Of a stretch of 64,000 bases of DNA, positions 1-11,605 are shown one piece after another. Position numbers and translations under genes: made by a program. Below the pieces are notes generated by a model. The model was not told the origin of the DNA, did no database searches, and saw only the letters and a program-made list of their open reading frames with translations. Location of the stretch: the NCBI RefSeq assembly GCF_051401765.1, contig NC_135071.1:15292961-15356960 (forward strand), written 5' to 3'. The DNA comes from Calliopsis andreniformis. Its lineage: Eukaryota > Arthropoda > Insecta > Hymenoptera > Andrenidae. How positions within the stretch are numbered: position 1 is the stretch's first letter; every line of letters starts with the position of its first letter.

Positions 1-3000
1 TGTGCATTTCCTGGACAGCTGAGTAGTTAGTGTACTTATGGGAGACGAAGAAGGTGGCCTTGATTTCGCAACCATTCGGGTTCTTGCGTTTTCCATTGAA
101 GATCTCTTTGTAAAGACCGATGTTGTTGTTGTTGATAGCATCGTCGAAGGTGATAGTGATCATCTGTGGTACATCCTTCGATGGTAGGTCACCAGGGATC
201 TCAGTACCGTCTTCAGAACAGAAGCAATCGGGAAGGACACAGACGGCTGGGTCGCAGGGTGGCGCTCTGTTGGGGTCGTTATCCATATCTGGAATTTCGG
301 TGATCTACATTCTACCTTGAACTCACTTCAGTGAAGTCTACTTCAAGAAATACTCTATTGAATCTATAGAATAAGAGAAACACTAATGGATGTCTTCCTT
401 TCACTCAAAATAGATGGCTACTCCTTTTTAAAAAAAATTCAATTGCAGAAGTACTTGGCAAGCTATCAAATAACTCTAGCATCCCCGCTATAGAACATCC
501 ACTTCATTTTTCCTCGCACACTCAATTGACTCCAACACCCCGACCATCAAATCGAACCACTTTCAGCTCCCTCATCTGCATTTCGTTCGTATCCAATCAA
601 ATCTCCGATCACTCGAGTCAATCTTTTCAAGTTCAAGAACTCTTCCCAACATTCAACAGACCGATCTTTCTTTCACTGTCATATAGAATAATAATCTAAT
701 TCCTGAACTTACCACAGATGTTTTCATCAGACCCATCACTACAGTCCTTCTCTCCATTACAGAAGAGTCCCCTCTCTATACAAGACCCATCACCACAGGC
801 CAAGAAACCATCCTGGCAGAGTGGCTCCTCGGTGTACAGCAAGGGCTTGGCCTTCCTCTCTTTATTCTTCAGCTTGCAATTATTCACAGAGTCTTTCCAG
901 TCGCAGGTTTGCTTGTCGATGTCGAAGTAGAGTCCAGCAGGACACCTGATGGCTTGGAGGCCAGAGCTGGTGCACTGGATCACGTCGCGACAGTTGTCAC
1001 CCTCACCAGCTACCAATCTGAACCATTCTCCTGCATCCTTGTCCTTGCAGATCTCACTCTCGAAGCTCTCCTCCTTCTTGGCATCCTCCTGTCGTTTCAC
1101 ACGCTCCGAGCCCTCTGCAATTAGAGCAATTCGTGGCTGATTCTAGAACGAGTTCTCTGACCTAAATAATCGCGAGGTATCCTACAGAGGAAATCAGGGG
1201 AGTAGAGAATTAGGTTCAGAGGAAGATAGATCCTTTCGTTAGTATTCCGATAACGCCAGCAAACTATCATGTAGGATGAAATCAAATAGAGGGTGGAGAA
1301 AAGAATGTTCAATAATTAACAGTTTGCCTCTAAATTGCTACCTAGTTGCCGAGATTTCTTCGGTGAAATTTCAAGATTTACACAGTTACGCAATCGCGCG
1401 GATATCGGTTGCGAGATTGTGGAGAGGAATTAGCGTTAATACAGCCCAAGCTCGTGGCTATTTATTCTGTAATCGATAGACTCGTCGAAAGGTGTCCCCC
1501 AAAGACGAGTCATAAATTATGAACGTCTTGATCACATAATCTAAGTATACTTGTTTCCATAGGAAAGGAAGCTTATCGAATTCCTCGCGTTTCAATTAAT
1601 TACCATCGTTTGGCACTTTTTTTTTCTGCGTGCCCAGGCGGAAGTGAAAAGCTGTATTATCATTTACGTAACGAGTGGCGAATGAGCCAGGATTCTGGTC
1701 AATATTTATTTCGTTTGCGTAACACATCATCGATATGCTTCTCTCCTCCGACAGATCATTGCTCGTAGCAAAATCTTCATTCCACACTTTCTTCCGCGTC
1801 AATTGCTTCTAGTGTCTGCAAGAGTGTTGCAAATTGGTCGCTAGATTATCGTGTTCTAATTAAACACGTTCGCGAGTCGAAACGACTGACGGTCGAGAAA
1901 GCTGAGGCAAACAGCATATTTTTCGCGCCCGCTCGCGCAGAGAAACACGTGTTGCTTTCTTCTCGTTGCAGTTTGGTGCTCGCGTTTAACTTTACATATC
2001 GAACGGAGAAAGCTGCTCTGCGCCTCTTGGATGACATTATTTTATTATTGGACATCCTGCCGAATCAATTCCTGCCTCTGCATACGACACGAGCGCTTCT
2101 TCATCGATCCTCATGTCCTATAGTAAGCGAGTCCCTCGCTCGTCGCTGTCTTTTCGAGAGAAAGTAACGTTTCGCGGACGAAGTTCCGCGCAGGAGGTCG
2201 TTTCCATCGGTTTCGTGCAATGGACGTTTCGGAAACACGTCTGGGAAAGAGAAACGGTTCGATAGTCGCAGTGGAAGGCGAAGTAGAGAACTTCTCCAGG
2301 GAAATAGCGTGGGTTTGGTGGTGGCAAGTGGAAAGGAGCCAAACTGGGAAGCCTGATACCAGGGAGAAGAAACTTCAACATTTTTTAAATCATCGAGATC
2401 TAGGAAAGAGATCTCGCTGAAAGAGACGAATTTATACAAAAAATGCAAATTGGATTTCAGCTGGAAGGAAGCCAAATTACGGGGGAACCAATCCTCTTTG
2501 GGAAGTGAAATTTTTTAAGAAGTTCTGAGCGAGTAATTTTACGAATTGTGAAGCTAGGAAAGCGAGAGACACTCAACAAGTTCTAAAAGCAACGAACCCT
2601 AGGCACCAGAGAAAGGAACATGTTACAGGTCGTTTCAGGATTCGATACGTCTAAAATAAACCTTTAAAAAAATAGAATTCGAATCTGAGAAACACAAAGA
2701 TTGAAATTTCTATATTAAATTCGAGAGAAGATTGTAAATCTCGAGAAAGAAAATATTCCACATGTGATTTTAAAATTAGTGGTTCACGCAAAGCCCTCTT
2801 AAACCAAACCACCAAATAAATTTCTACGATAAAGTTGCCTGGGTGAGTCTAAGTAACCAGAAACCGAGAAGCTAATTTAGAAAGTCGTAACATACAGGTC
2901 ACTTCAAAACTGGCGGACCATGTCAGTTTCAAAATATTCAGTTTCTACAGCTCCTCGATCCTGTTGGTCCTCCAGGCTCACACCCGCTCCATTCAGCGTG

Positions 3001-4110
3001 GCGACAAACGGGGAAAGTTGTGGCCCCCACCCTGTTGTTTTTCAGGGCACGGCAGTGACGTCACTCATCCGGGACCAACCAGACCAAGAGGCTTTCACGC
3101 TCTAATCTCTTATGCAACCTGTCGTCTCTGGCGACCGCCAGAATCGCATATTCCAGGCCGATTTTCTCCCTGACGAGGCGCCCCTTTCCCTTCCCGAGGA
3201 AAATCGCGATGCCTCCCCTGGAAGGGGAGAATCGACAGGGCTCAATATACACCTCTCCATTTTGGGACTCACGTGTGTTCAGTATTCTCTCTTCAATCGC
3301 TTTTGTTCGAACTGATTGCTGCTTTAATTTGCGATTTCACGCGGTGATTCAGTGGCAGTTCTATGCAATCAAAGGTTTATTGGTTCATAAAAGCAACCCC
3401 AAGTGTCCTCAATGGGTAACTTATCGTTAAACGACTTGAGAAGTCGTTAATGTGACTTCATTAGTAATTCTGAAGCATTTCCATTAGCCATGTGTGTGAT
3501 ATGTACATTATTGTGCGTATTGTAAGTATTTGGACACTTTATGTTATTGCAATATGTAAAATACACTAAGTAAGATAATATCGATGAGAATAGGATCTAA
3601 TATCTTTTAGTACAAATAAAAAAATATAGGTATTTCATACGTTTGCAGTAATGTCAGAGTCCAAATACTTCTGCACTGTAACGTACATGGATCTCCATTG
3701 CACCCATTACAATAGGGGTTAATACTACTCCAGGCTAGATATTTTCGCTAGAGGAGCTGGTTTCGAACGAAGAATCTTCAAACATTTCCTCAAAACCCGT
3801 ATGTAAATCTCCAAGAGCCTCGCCAGTGATCGAAATTCAATTCCATATTGCCAATTACCGGGAGCAGAGACTTCGCTACCATGTTCTCTGTCACCGCCAT
3901 CTTCCACCGACAACCATCCCTATGAGCCTCACCCCTAAGGCTCCAGGCCCATCCCCCTCATTCCCTACATCCCATCTTCCCTTCTACCCTGCCCAGTGGC
4001 ATCGTCTACTGTTGAACTCAGTTTCCATCAGACGATCCCAAGGTCCGAGGGAGTTACTCACCGACGAAAACGATCGCTGCTAGAAAGAGCAGCACCAGCG
4101 AGGACCTCAT
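1..4110 (-). CDS. serp: Chitin deacetylase, serpentine/CDA1-like (5' part, runs off left edge)
   Basis: Secreted enzyme family that removes acetyl groups from chitin in cuticle and tracheal matrix. Exons read on the minus strand: 4110-4062 (49 nt, phase 1), 1114-713 (402 nt, phase 1), and 288 to beyond 1. All junctions are GT/AG and keep frame. Residues 1-16 are a hydrophobic signal peptide (MRSSLVLLFLAAIVFV). About residues 36-95 form a six-Cys peritrophin-A chitin-binding domain. About 112-150 form an LDL-receptor class A domain (CNGEKDCSDGSDENIC). Exon 3 opens the polysaccharide deacetylase domain with the metal/catalytic motif TFDDA near 197-201. Roughly 246 of the usual ~530-540 residues are visible. 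The LDLa domain places it with group I CDAs (serpentine or vermiform). I prefer serpentine from remembered sequence resemblance, and vermiform remains possible. Its insect paralogue is often adjacent and would lie left of this window. Confidence 0.93.
3056..3063. promoter_or_regulatory. Perfect CRE palindrome in intron 1 of the chitin deacetylase gene
   Basis: The 8-bp TGACGTCA, within a 10-bp palindrome GTGACGTCAC, lies in a GC-rich stretch (about 2950-3250) of intron 1. This is the consensus for CREB/ATF-type bZIP proteins. Position in a first intron suits an enhancer, but binding is inferred. Confidence 0.4.
3509..3680. mobile_element. Miniature element with Tc1-like terminal inverted repeats
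   Basis: The left arm contains AAGTATTTGGACACTTTATG (3524-3543). The right arm read in reverse gives TACAGTGCAGAAGTATTTGG from 3680 down. The shared part is AAGTATTTGGAC with a degenerate outer TACAGTGCA-like end. The ~170 bp between is AT-rich with no ORF. Ends like these are typical of Tc1/mariner transposons, so this is probably a non-autonomous relic. It sits in intron 1 of the chitin deacetylase gene. Confidence 0.6.
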
Positions 4111-4397
4111 CCTCTGACGGAAGGAACGCGCTTCCTGTTCCCGTTGACTGACGATCGTTTCACCAGAGATCCACCGTCGTATCCACGGTCCTCCTCGGTC
4201 ACTGGCGTCGTGAACTGATCGGGAGAGGGAGGAAGGATCGGCAGGAACGATCGCGAGAGTGGCACCACTTCCGTAATTAGGATCGATCGATCAGCGCTCG
4301 CGGGCGCCGTACACGGGATCCTTGGCTTCGCTCGGGGATATCGGGGACGAGTTTCGCTTCAAGGACGCGGACCTTGAAGGTGTAGGTACCGCTCACG

Positions 4398-4432
4398 GAC
4401 TGACTGAGGCCCGCCACTCGTCGGGCTTTATA
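4398..4432 (-). promoter_or_regulatory. TATA + initiator core promoter of the chitin deacetylase gene
   Basis: Seen directly: on the minus strand TATAAA runs from 4432 to 4427. Two overlapping TCAGTC initiator motifs follow (A at 4405 and at 4401). The second initiator puts the first T of TATA at -31, the normal insect spacing. The 5' UTR would then run about 290 nt to the ATG at 4110. This fits a strongly induced, moult-timed cuticle gene, which is an inference. Confidence 0.7.
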
Positions 4433-4654
4433 TTTCCACCACCACTACGCACCGTGGACCACCTCTTCCCTGTCTTCGAACGCCACGGTGCCTCTACGGT
4501 CTATGGTGATCCAAGACCTGGCTCGATTCTACACTCTGACTGCAGTGGCGTAGGAGTGGGCCTCTGGAATGGATCCCTTGCTCGGGACTTGGGGAGATTT
4601 GAGTTTGGAAATTGGAGACCTCCAGCGCATCTCGTGATGGGGGACAGCATGAGT

Positions 4655-4735
4655 CTTTTATTTTTAGTCCCATTTTTGAGCTTCTTTTCATTTTTATTTC
4701 TATTTTTAATTTCATTTGTATTTTTATTTTAGAGA
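4655..4735. repeat. T-rich hexamer-like simple repeat
   Basis: About 80 bp of ATTTTT/ATTTCT/AATTTC units with a roughly 6-bp period, some 225 bp upstream of the chitin deacetylase TATA box. On the minus strand it is an A-rich tract, which may keep nucleosomes off the promoter (inference). Confidence 0.6.
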
Positions 4736-6489
4736 TATTGCTGGTCGAAATTTTGAGTCTCCCTTTTCTATTATGTATTATATACTATTATTACTCTATT
4801 ATACATTATATTTGTGTTCTGTTTGAAGTTCTTTTGATTCAGATATTTAGTGTTTAAAGTGCAACTTCTGTCTTGTAGAAACCAATACCTCAAATTTTCT
4901 GGAAGTGTGGCTTGCATCGTTTTACGTATTTAGAAGATGACTCCTCGTTTAGAAGTCGTCTTTTATTAATATTTTGGCACAGATAGCTAAGAGCAATTTG
5001 GAGTTCATTCTGGAACAGTGGAAGCAAGTGCTCTACTTAACTCTTCATTGGTGCTGTAAAATTACAGTATTACAATGCTCTCTCACTATAATCTTACAGA
5101 TCATTAATGAGATTATAGCAAGTCCATATCGTCTGCTCTAAATAATTTTGGGCTATAGTGAATCTATCAACAAGCTAATGGCGCAAGAATACTGAATAAT
5201 CATAGATGCACTAGAAGTATTCATAAATATGGATAACAGACATATTAACAAATCAACAAGTTGCGACGTTTCCATTATATATACCTACTACTGTTTCATA
5301 ATAATATAACAATTATTGCATGAAATTATACCCTTACTACTGCTGATACCATGCTAACCAGAGTTAATCCGTACAGCAAATCAGACACCTAAAAACAGTA
5401 GCACAAGGCATTAGCATTGAAAGCTCCCCAATCTCCCCTTTTCCCTCCATCCACAGTGTTGCAACTTGGTCTGGGAAATGCGAATACATTAGCTCTTAAT
5501 TCCCCTGGAATTACCATAACGACTTAGGCAATTGCACAATACTGAAGTTTCCTCCGACGGAAGACGAAGACAAAAAAACACGAATTCGCATATATTTCAC
5601 CATGAACGATTGATCGATCGCGCGATCACCAAGCAGGTGGACTAAATCCCACGAAACGTTGAAGTCTGTTCCCTCCGTGATTTTTCTGATTTATGCTCGA
5701 TCTCCTCGGAGCATCAGCTGATCAAGCGAATTATTCGTAACTCTAACTTTCTTCTAAATTTTACGATTCGAAAGTTTGGAACTCCTCCTCAGATTTACGG
5801 CCACGGTTCCCGCGAGAACTGCAATAATTTCGGCTCGCAGGCAGCGTCTTCGTGTTTCCCCCTTCTGGCAGCTGCAGTATCGACGCAGCGTTTACGAGCT
5901 GCCATAAAACGGTCGTTCTCGCAATGCACCACTTTCGGCGCGTTAAATATCGGGGCTCGTGGATCTCAGACGACTTGACGAAATTTGGAGTAACACAGAA
6001 CGTGCAGAAAATCGAGGATTCGATTCTGTTCCTTGGCTCGAGATGCAATTTCTCTGAAGAGGAAGTTTCCATGGAGAAACAGTAGAAAAATGAACGATGC
6101 AACTCGCAGCGATGCTCTCTTTTACGTAACAGAGGAAATAGCCAGTTTTCTTTTGGTTCTACTGCATTTGCGACAGTGTTGAAAGTGAAACCACTGCATT
6201 CATTCAGCCGTGGATAGGTTTACTTCAACCGAGTTGTCATCCTGGAATTTGTCGAACTTTGTTGCAACAGGATGGAGACCAGAAGTTCTTGCTGCTTTGG
6301 TATTTGAAATTCTGCTGTTTGGTAATTCGGTTGCACTTTGAGTTACTACTGGAGTTAATACATCTTGGCGAAGGTAATGAGCTAAAGATCAGGCTCAATT
6401 AACCCCTCATAAAGTTACAGAATCCCAGCTGGTTCTTCAATTGAAGTCTTCACTTTATATATACTAATCACTTTGTAAGTACCTAAAGG
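4736..6489. other. Non-coding stretch, no gene seen
   Basis: AT-rich sequence upstream of the chitin deacetylase promoter. The block 5760-6110 is richer in CpG and has open frames on both strands, but none has a recognisable domain or splice context. Confidence 0.5.
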
Positions 6490-6557
6490 TGGGTCTACAC
6501 TATACGTTATATAATAAAGTCGTATAACTTTGTTGTATAATATGTAGCGTGGATCCA
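6490..6557. mobile_element. Compact foldback element
   Basis: Two imperfect arms of about 30 bp (left begins TGGGTCTACACTATACG, right ends TATGTAGCGTGGATCC) pair around a loop of about 7 nt. The shape suggests a tiny inverted-repeat element or an internally deleted one. It has no coding content. Confidence 0.5.
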
Positions 6558-9368
6558 GCTTAATAATTTGATTTTATTAGACAGTGGAATTTTTAAGTAG
6601 TAGTAGCACAAAATTTTCGCCACTCTGCACGGAAGGATTTACCTACCTCTATTGTGTAGACCTAATGCTTCTACCTTACATCATAAGATAGAATTTTATT
6701 TTCATAAAACAGGAGTGCTACAGAAGCAATACCACTCTTCCCCAAACAGCTACATTAAAATTGGTCAATTTGACTCTTCGAAATTGAATTTTACGTTCTC
6801 CCCCGAAATGTCAGACCGCAGGAAGGGCTCGCCTGGCATTTTGGACCGACTGACGAGTATGATAGGGAGTCTGCAAGCGTGTTTATTGCACCATCCTTCG
6901 TCTTCTCGAATCCCTGGGCGGAATGCAAATGCCAAGAGACCCCCTCTTGGCGAATCTTTCGGTCTGCCAACAGGTTGCTGGGTGGATCGATGATCGCGAC
7001 GAGGAGTCATTGTGGAGGACCTGGCTGGAGGAATTTACCCTTTAGGAGTGTGAGGATCCTCGATACTGTGCACGTGGTTGTTCGATTGTCTTCGCGCTGC
7101 TGACGATCGATCGTTTAATCTTTCCATGGTTTCGGGAGGTGTCGATCGATGCTTTGCAGTGCAGTTTGTGATTCTTCATGGGTGGAGTGAATGGACGTTG
7201 ACGTGGCTGTCTGACTTGTTCGTTGAATGAGTCGAGGTTCGGTGAGTTATTGCCTAAGTAGTTACTGGGAAGATTTTTTTGGTAACAGTTGAGAGTCATG
7301 GTAAATGTACTGTATCAGTGCCAGTAGAACCAGAGTAGAGTAAGGTAGAATAAAATATCAAAGGGCAGGGGAAAATTATTAAAAGGTGAACACATAGAGA
7401 ACTAAGAATAATCTACAGTTCACAATGAATTACTGTCGATCGCTTTCTAAATAGTCGAGGTCGAGGATCTTCGATCCACGAACCAGGGGGAAAGATTGAT
7501 TACAATAGCCACTTTCAATCGCGAGAACGATCGATGAAGTACTTCCTGCTCGAGTAATTGCATCTCTTGGGGATCTATGGATCTCAGGAGGAAGCGATCG
7601 AGGTTCACCTATTCGACATGAAAGCAGTAAATATCCCGTCATCGAAGCTACAACATGTAAAACGAATAATTTTTATGCAAACTGTTCTCCATAATATAAT
7701 TACTACACTCTGAATTGCTAAATATCGAGGAACTATTAAAAAAAAAATCTGAAGAAGACTTATATCTGATTTTTAAATTGACTGCCTCTGGAAGTGCTTA
7801 AAAAAAAGTGAACGTTCTCTTAAAGACGCATCCTCTCAATTAGCATAATAAATTGTATAATAACTGTCTCTCGCTCAGCTCACGTGACAATTAAATCATT
7901 TCACCGACGAAGACTCGTCATCTTGATCGTTACCGTGCCTCGCGAGGAAGTATGACTCTGTTTTTAATAAGCGTCGAGGATACCTGGCACCCAAGCAGTA
8001 AGGAAGAAAATCGAAGAAAGGAACGTGGTCCGTTATCCTTCAGCCGGCGTCTATTTAAAGAAATGATCGCTCGGAATGCTAATGATCGTTTCTTCGTTCG
8101 TAACTCCGTCGAAAACTGCACGCGTGACTGCAGCCGCGAGGCGCACCGTTAACCTGCCGATACACAGCGACGTTCTGATCGATCGGTTGATCTAATAAGA
8201 AGTCTGCCTCATAAATTACGCTATTATCGCGACCCTATTATCAGGGCTAGAAACAGGTAACGACTCCATCGTTGTTCCATCGAACCGAGACGTTCTTCTC
8301 GCGAGGAACATATTGCTAATTCCCAAATCAATTGAAATTCTCTGAGGTCTTTCAAGAGTCCAAGGGGTTCCTTGTTGAGTATTCGAAACGGTTCTTCGAT
8401 GCTGAGAAAGACGAGGAAGAATGAAGGTGGATGAAGGTGCTTTCGTCGGGACTGTCGCGGATTTCCTCAATGATCTTTGAAGCTGCGTGAAACCGTCTCG
8501 ATCGTTATCAGGCAGCCACGATTCCATTGGAAATCGCGCATGGCTCCGCCGTGACATATGCCGCGGTGAAAGGAAAAGGAGAAGAAGAGGCAGGTATCAG
8601 CTGAAGCCTTCGAGGCTGACTCGAGCTTTCTCTGCCCGCGGCCAAAGCGAGTGAATTCTTGCGCAGGATTTACAAGTGAACAGCGAGCTCCATCTGGCGT
8701 GGATCCAGCGACTTCTGATCGATGATCTACAAGTGAGATCGAACTCTAGGTGCTTTGTTTGGTCGGTAATCACGAAAAGACTTTAAATATGAACAGAAAA
8801 AAGTGGTTTTAAGAATATCGAAATATTAAAAACTATCCTTTACTAAATAGAAATATTAAGTTTAAGATAATAATAATAGCAATATTTGTGTTGTGTTCAC
8901 GATGAGATCTAACACTTTTCAACTTCAAGAAGAAGGATTCCAACAATCACTGACAGGACTCTAATTACAATTTTTTGTCAGACAACACCTACATTTACCC
9001 ACTGTCGTACAAAGAATTCTGTCACAGCACGATCTCCGACAAAATTAACAATTAACTAATGAAAGAAAGCGCATCAAAAGACGATTTTGATTGCCAGCGA
9101 AAAGTGACCCCTATTGTTCTCTGCCGCGGCAGAGAAGAAAAAAGTCACGAGCTCGTTAATCCATCCTCGTTAATCCAGCCAGAATGCAACCCCCTCGACT
9201 AGTGGCGCAACGCGCGAATCCAGGGGTTTCTGCTGCAGTAATTCGAACAGGAAATCGAAGCAGCTTCCTCCCCTCGTGTTCCTGTTCAAGGAGAACACGG
9301 TTGTGCAGACGCAGCTATCTGTTGCGCCCCGAGGACTTGACCCTACTTGTCCTTGGCCGAGTCCCTGA
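6558..9368. other. Non-coding stretch, no gene seen
   Basis: Mixed AT-rich sequence with CpG-richer islands around 6800-7100 and 8050-8700. Short open frames overlap on both strands, which points to base composition rather than coding. No promoter or splice pattern convinced me. Confidence 0.45.
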
Positions 9369-9505
9369 ACCACCCCCAAACCAGCGTCTTTCCATTCGAT
9401 GCGTACCTCTGATGGCGTCACTATTGCTCCATTACGACGGTCAACCCTCTCATTTACCCTCCCAGACGAATTAAATACGAACAGTCACGCTATTCTCGCT
9501 GTTTC
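9369..9505 (+). repeat. Dispersed repeat, copy 1 (inverted partner at 20697-20842)
   Basis: About 125 bp aligns at roughly 80% (by eye) with the reverse complement of 20697-20842. Anchors include CTTTCCATTCGAT, CTCTGATGGC and TTTACCCTCCCAGACGAATT. Differences are mostly transitions plus one single-base indel in the middle, so a common reading frame is not conserved. Either a decayed transposable element or a duplicated regulatory module. Confidence 0.65.
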
Positions 9506-11404
9506 GTGGTTCATTTTGATTGGAATTACTTGAGGCATTTGAGGTTGAAATGGTGGCGATGAGAATGCGTCGCGAAGAAACTCACTCTATCAAATACTCA
9601 TAGATAATAAAAGTCAGTTTTTTGTCGAAGGAACTGATTTCAGAACCTACGTTTATTAAACATCTTTTACTCTTCTCAGTGAGTACTAAAAGTCCTTAAA
9701 GTCTTGAACCCTTTTTTCAACACCCTGTATAATAAATACGAAGTATAAACCATATTCAAAAAGTTGCAAAATTAGAGCAGCAGAGAATCCTTTCTAAAGA
9801 CTAATTGTTTTCACAGAAAAAATTATCTAAGCTACCAGCAGAAATTTACAATTTAATTAACAACCTGAGGTTTCATTTTCCAAGCACTGCTCGTCATTTT
9901 CCTGCGAATCCCCTCATCAAAAATCGCTTCGCGAGAATTTCCTAGTTGCCTGGGGTGGACGTTAAAAAAACGTCGTCGGAACGCTTTTCAACCTCAGCTA
10001 GAATTAATTCCAAACGCAACGGATGAAACTTTAATCCTTATACGCGAGTCTCCATCTCATTGAGTTTTGTCCTCGTTCAACGACCGCCGCGATATTGCCA
10101 GGTGAATTTCGTTCGAACAGCAAGGAAGCTCCGAACATCGTAGAGGAAATCGAGTTTTAATCCTCCCTTCCCATCCCACATCCACTGAAACATTCACGGC
10201 GACGATTCTCGCGTGTGAAGGAAGCGCATTACTGCTGTAAATGAAGGTAGCAAAGTAGAGAGTTTCGTAGAAATGAATTTTAACCGAGGAGAAGTTGCTC
10301 GAAATTCGTGAATCGAGACGCGTTAGTCGATAACACTGCGGAACAATGCAGTGGGAGCACACGCAGCTTCCCCCTTTTTGCATAATACAGGATTGTTGCA
10401 AAATGGAGCAACGGAATTTAAGGGATACAATGAGAATTCCGGGTACTGTTTCCCTTATAAGAAGAATTATTTCCTCATTGTTGGACCATTTTGCCTGTCC
10501 AGCATCCCTTTGTATTGCTGGCGTTTTCTTCTACCCAGATACACGTTAATAAAAGTTCCCTTGCAATGGAATTACTTCTGTCGGGGACTTTAAGAATCCT
10601 TAGGCTTCTTTTCATGTTAATATCTACGCTTATACAATCATATTACAATGAATCTTGAGAAACAGATGTTAAACGAGTTTTAAATACAGTTTTGCCACAG
10701 TTTTTTTCAATTAATTTCTCCTCGAGCATCTTTTATTTCTGGAAGCTCTTCGAAAGAGTCGTTCATTAAAAGCTAATCTATCGTGAATCTTGGTAATCTC
10801 CTAAGGGGAGTATGTAACATGGATTGCGCAATTTCCACCCACGCTAAGGGTTGCTTTACCTTCTTGACCTTCGAACCTCTTCCAAAAAATTCTGGAATCG
10901 ATCGTCACGGTTGTCCACAGGGTGAAATTCAATTTACCGCGGGTAGATCGATCCCTTGAGGATTCAGGATGTCCTGATCGCGTAACTGGAAATCTGTCAT
11001 CCCTTAAAACGCTGTTTCTCGTTTTCTTTTCTGATCCTAACCTTGAGGGAATTGGAGTCAGCTGGTGATAGCTCTTTTTGTCAGAATCACTCATGGAAAC
11101 ATTCTTTGATGCATATTTATTCTCAGAAGTTGTGACTTTGTGAACTCTGTAAATTTTTTAGCAACTAAAGTATTTAGATTCGAGATATGTGATAGTTAGT
11201 TCATTCAGAGATTATAATGATAACGTATGGATTACAGAAGGCTTTAGTTGGAGCTACGTTTGTTAGTTCTATAATGTGGAATCTAGAAATAGGGATGAAG
11301 TATATGAAAATTTTAAACTTAAAGAGATTAGAAATTTGTAGTATTTGAGTATTCAAGTATGAGAATATTTAAATGGTTTAAATATTTAAGTGAATATTAA
11401 AATG
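9506..11404. other. Non-coding stretch, no gene seen
   Basis: Contains an isolated AACACCCTGTATA motif near 9718, matching the ends of miniature elements elsewhere in the window, and unremarkable AT-rich sequence. Open frames at 10057-10401 and 10801-11094 carry no recognisable motif. Confidence 0.45.
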
Positions 11405-11605
11405 TTTCAGAACTTGAAAATTAGAAGATTGGAATATTTAAATAAACAGTTGAATTTCTGAATTTTTGAATTTTTAAATTTCTGAATTTTTGAACTCTTG
11501 AATTCTTGAATTTCTGAATTTCTGAATTTTTGAATTTTAAAATTTTTGAACTTCTGAATTTTTGAATTTTTAAATTTTTGAACTTTTGAATTTTTAAGAA
11601 GATGT
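11405..11605. repeat. Octanucleotide array (AATTTYTG)n
   Basis: About 200 bp of tandem 8-bp units AATTTCTG/AATTTTTG/AACTTTTG, with occasional 16-bp steps. An 8-bp period is open in all frames and creates false ORFs with 8-residue periodicity (KFKNSKIQ). Related arrays occur at 29095-29315, 39385-39720, 44385-44660 and 61768-61860. Confidence 0.85.

Larger units (their letters stand above)
1115..4061 (-). other. Intron 1 of the chitin deacetylase gene
   Basis: Donor GTGAGT from 4061 and acceptor GCAG ending at 1115, 2.9 kb. It holds the CRE palindrome and the Tc1-like relic. The reading frames inside, including a 124-codon one at 2101-2475, show no family resemblance and no splice logic, so I call them non-coding. 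Confidence 0.7.

Noticed and set aside
2101..2475. 124-codon open frame on the minus strand within the chitin deacetylase intron
   Set aside because: No domain, and it overlaps another frame of equal quality; likely chance.
9184..9474. 96-codon frame sharing its C-terminal residues with a frame at 20734-20922
   Set aside because: The shared end comes from a duplicated non-coding repeat; a one-base indel breaks the shared frame, so a conserved peptide is not supported.
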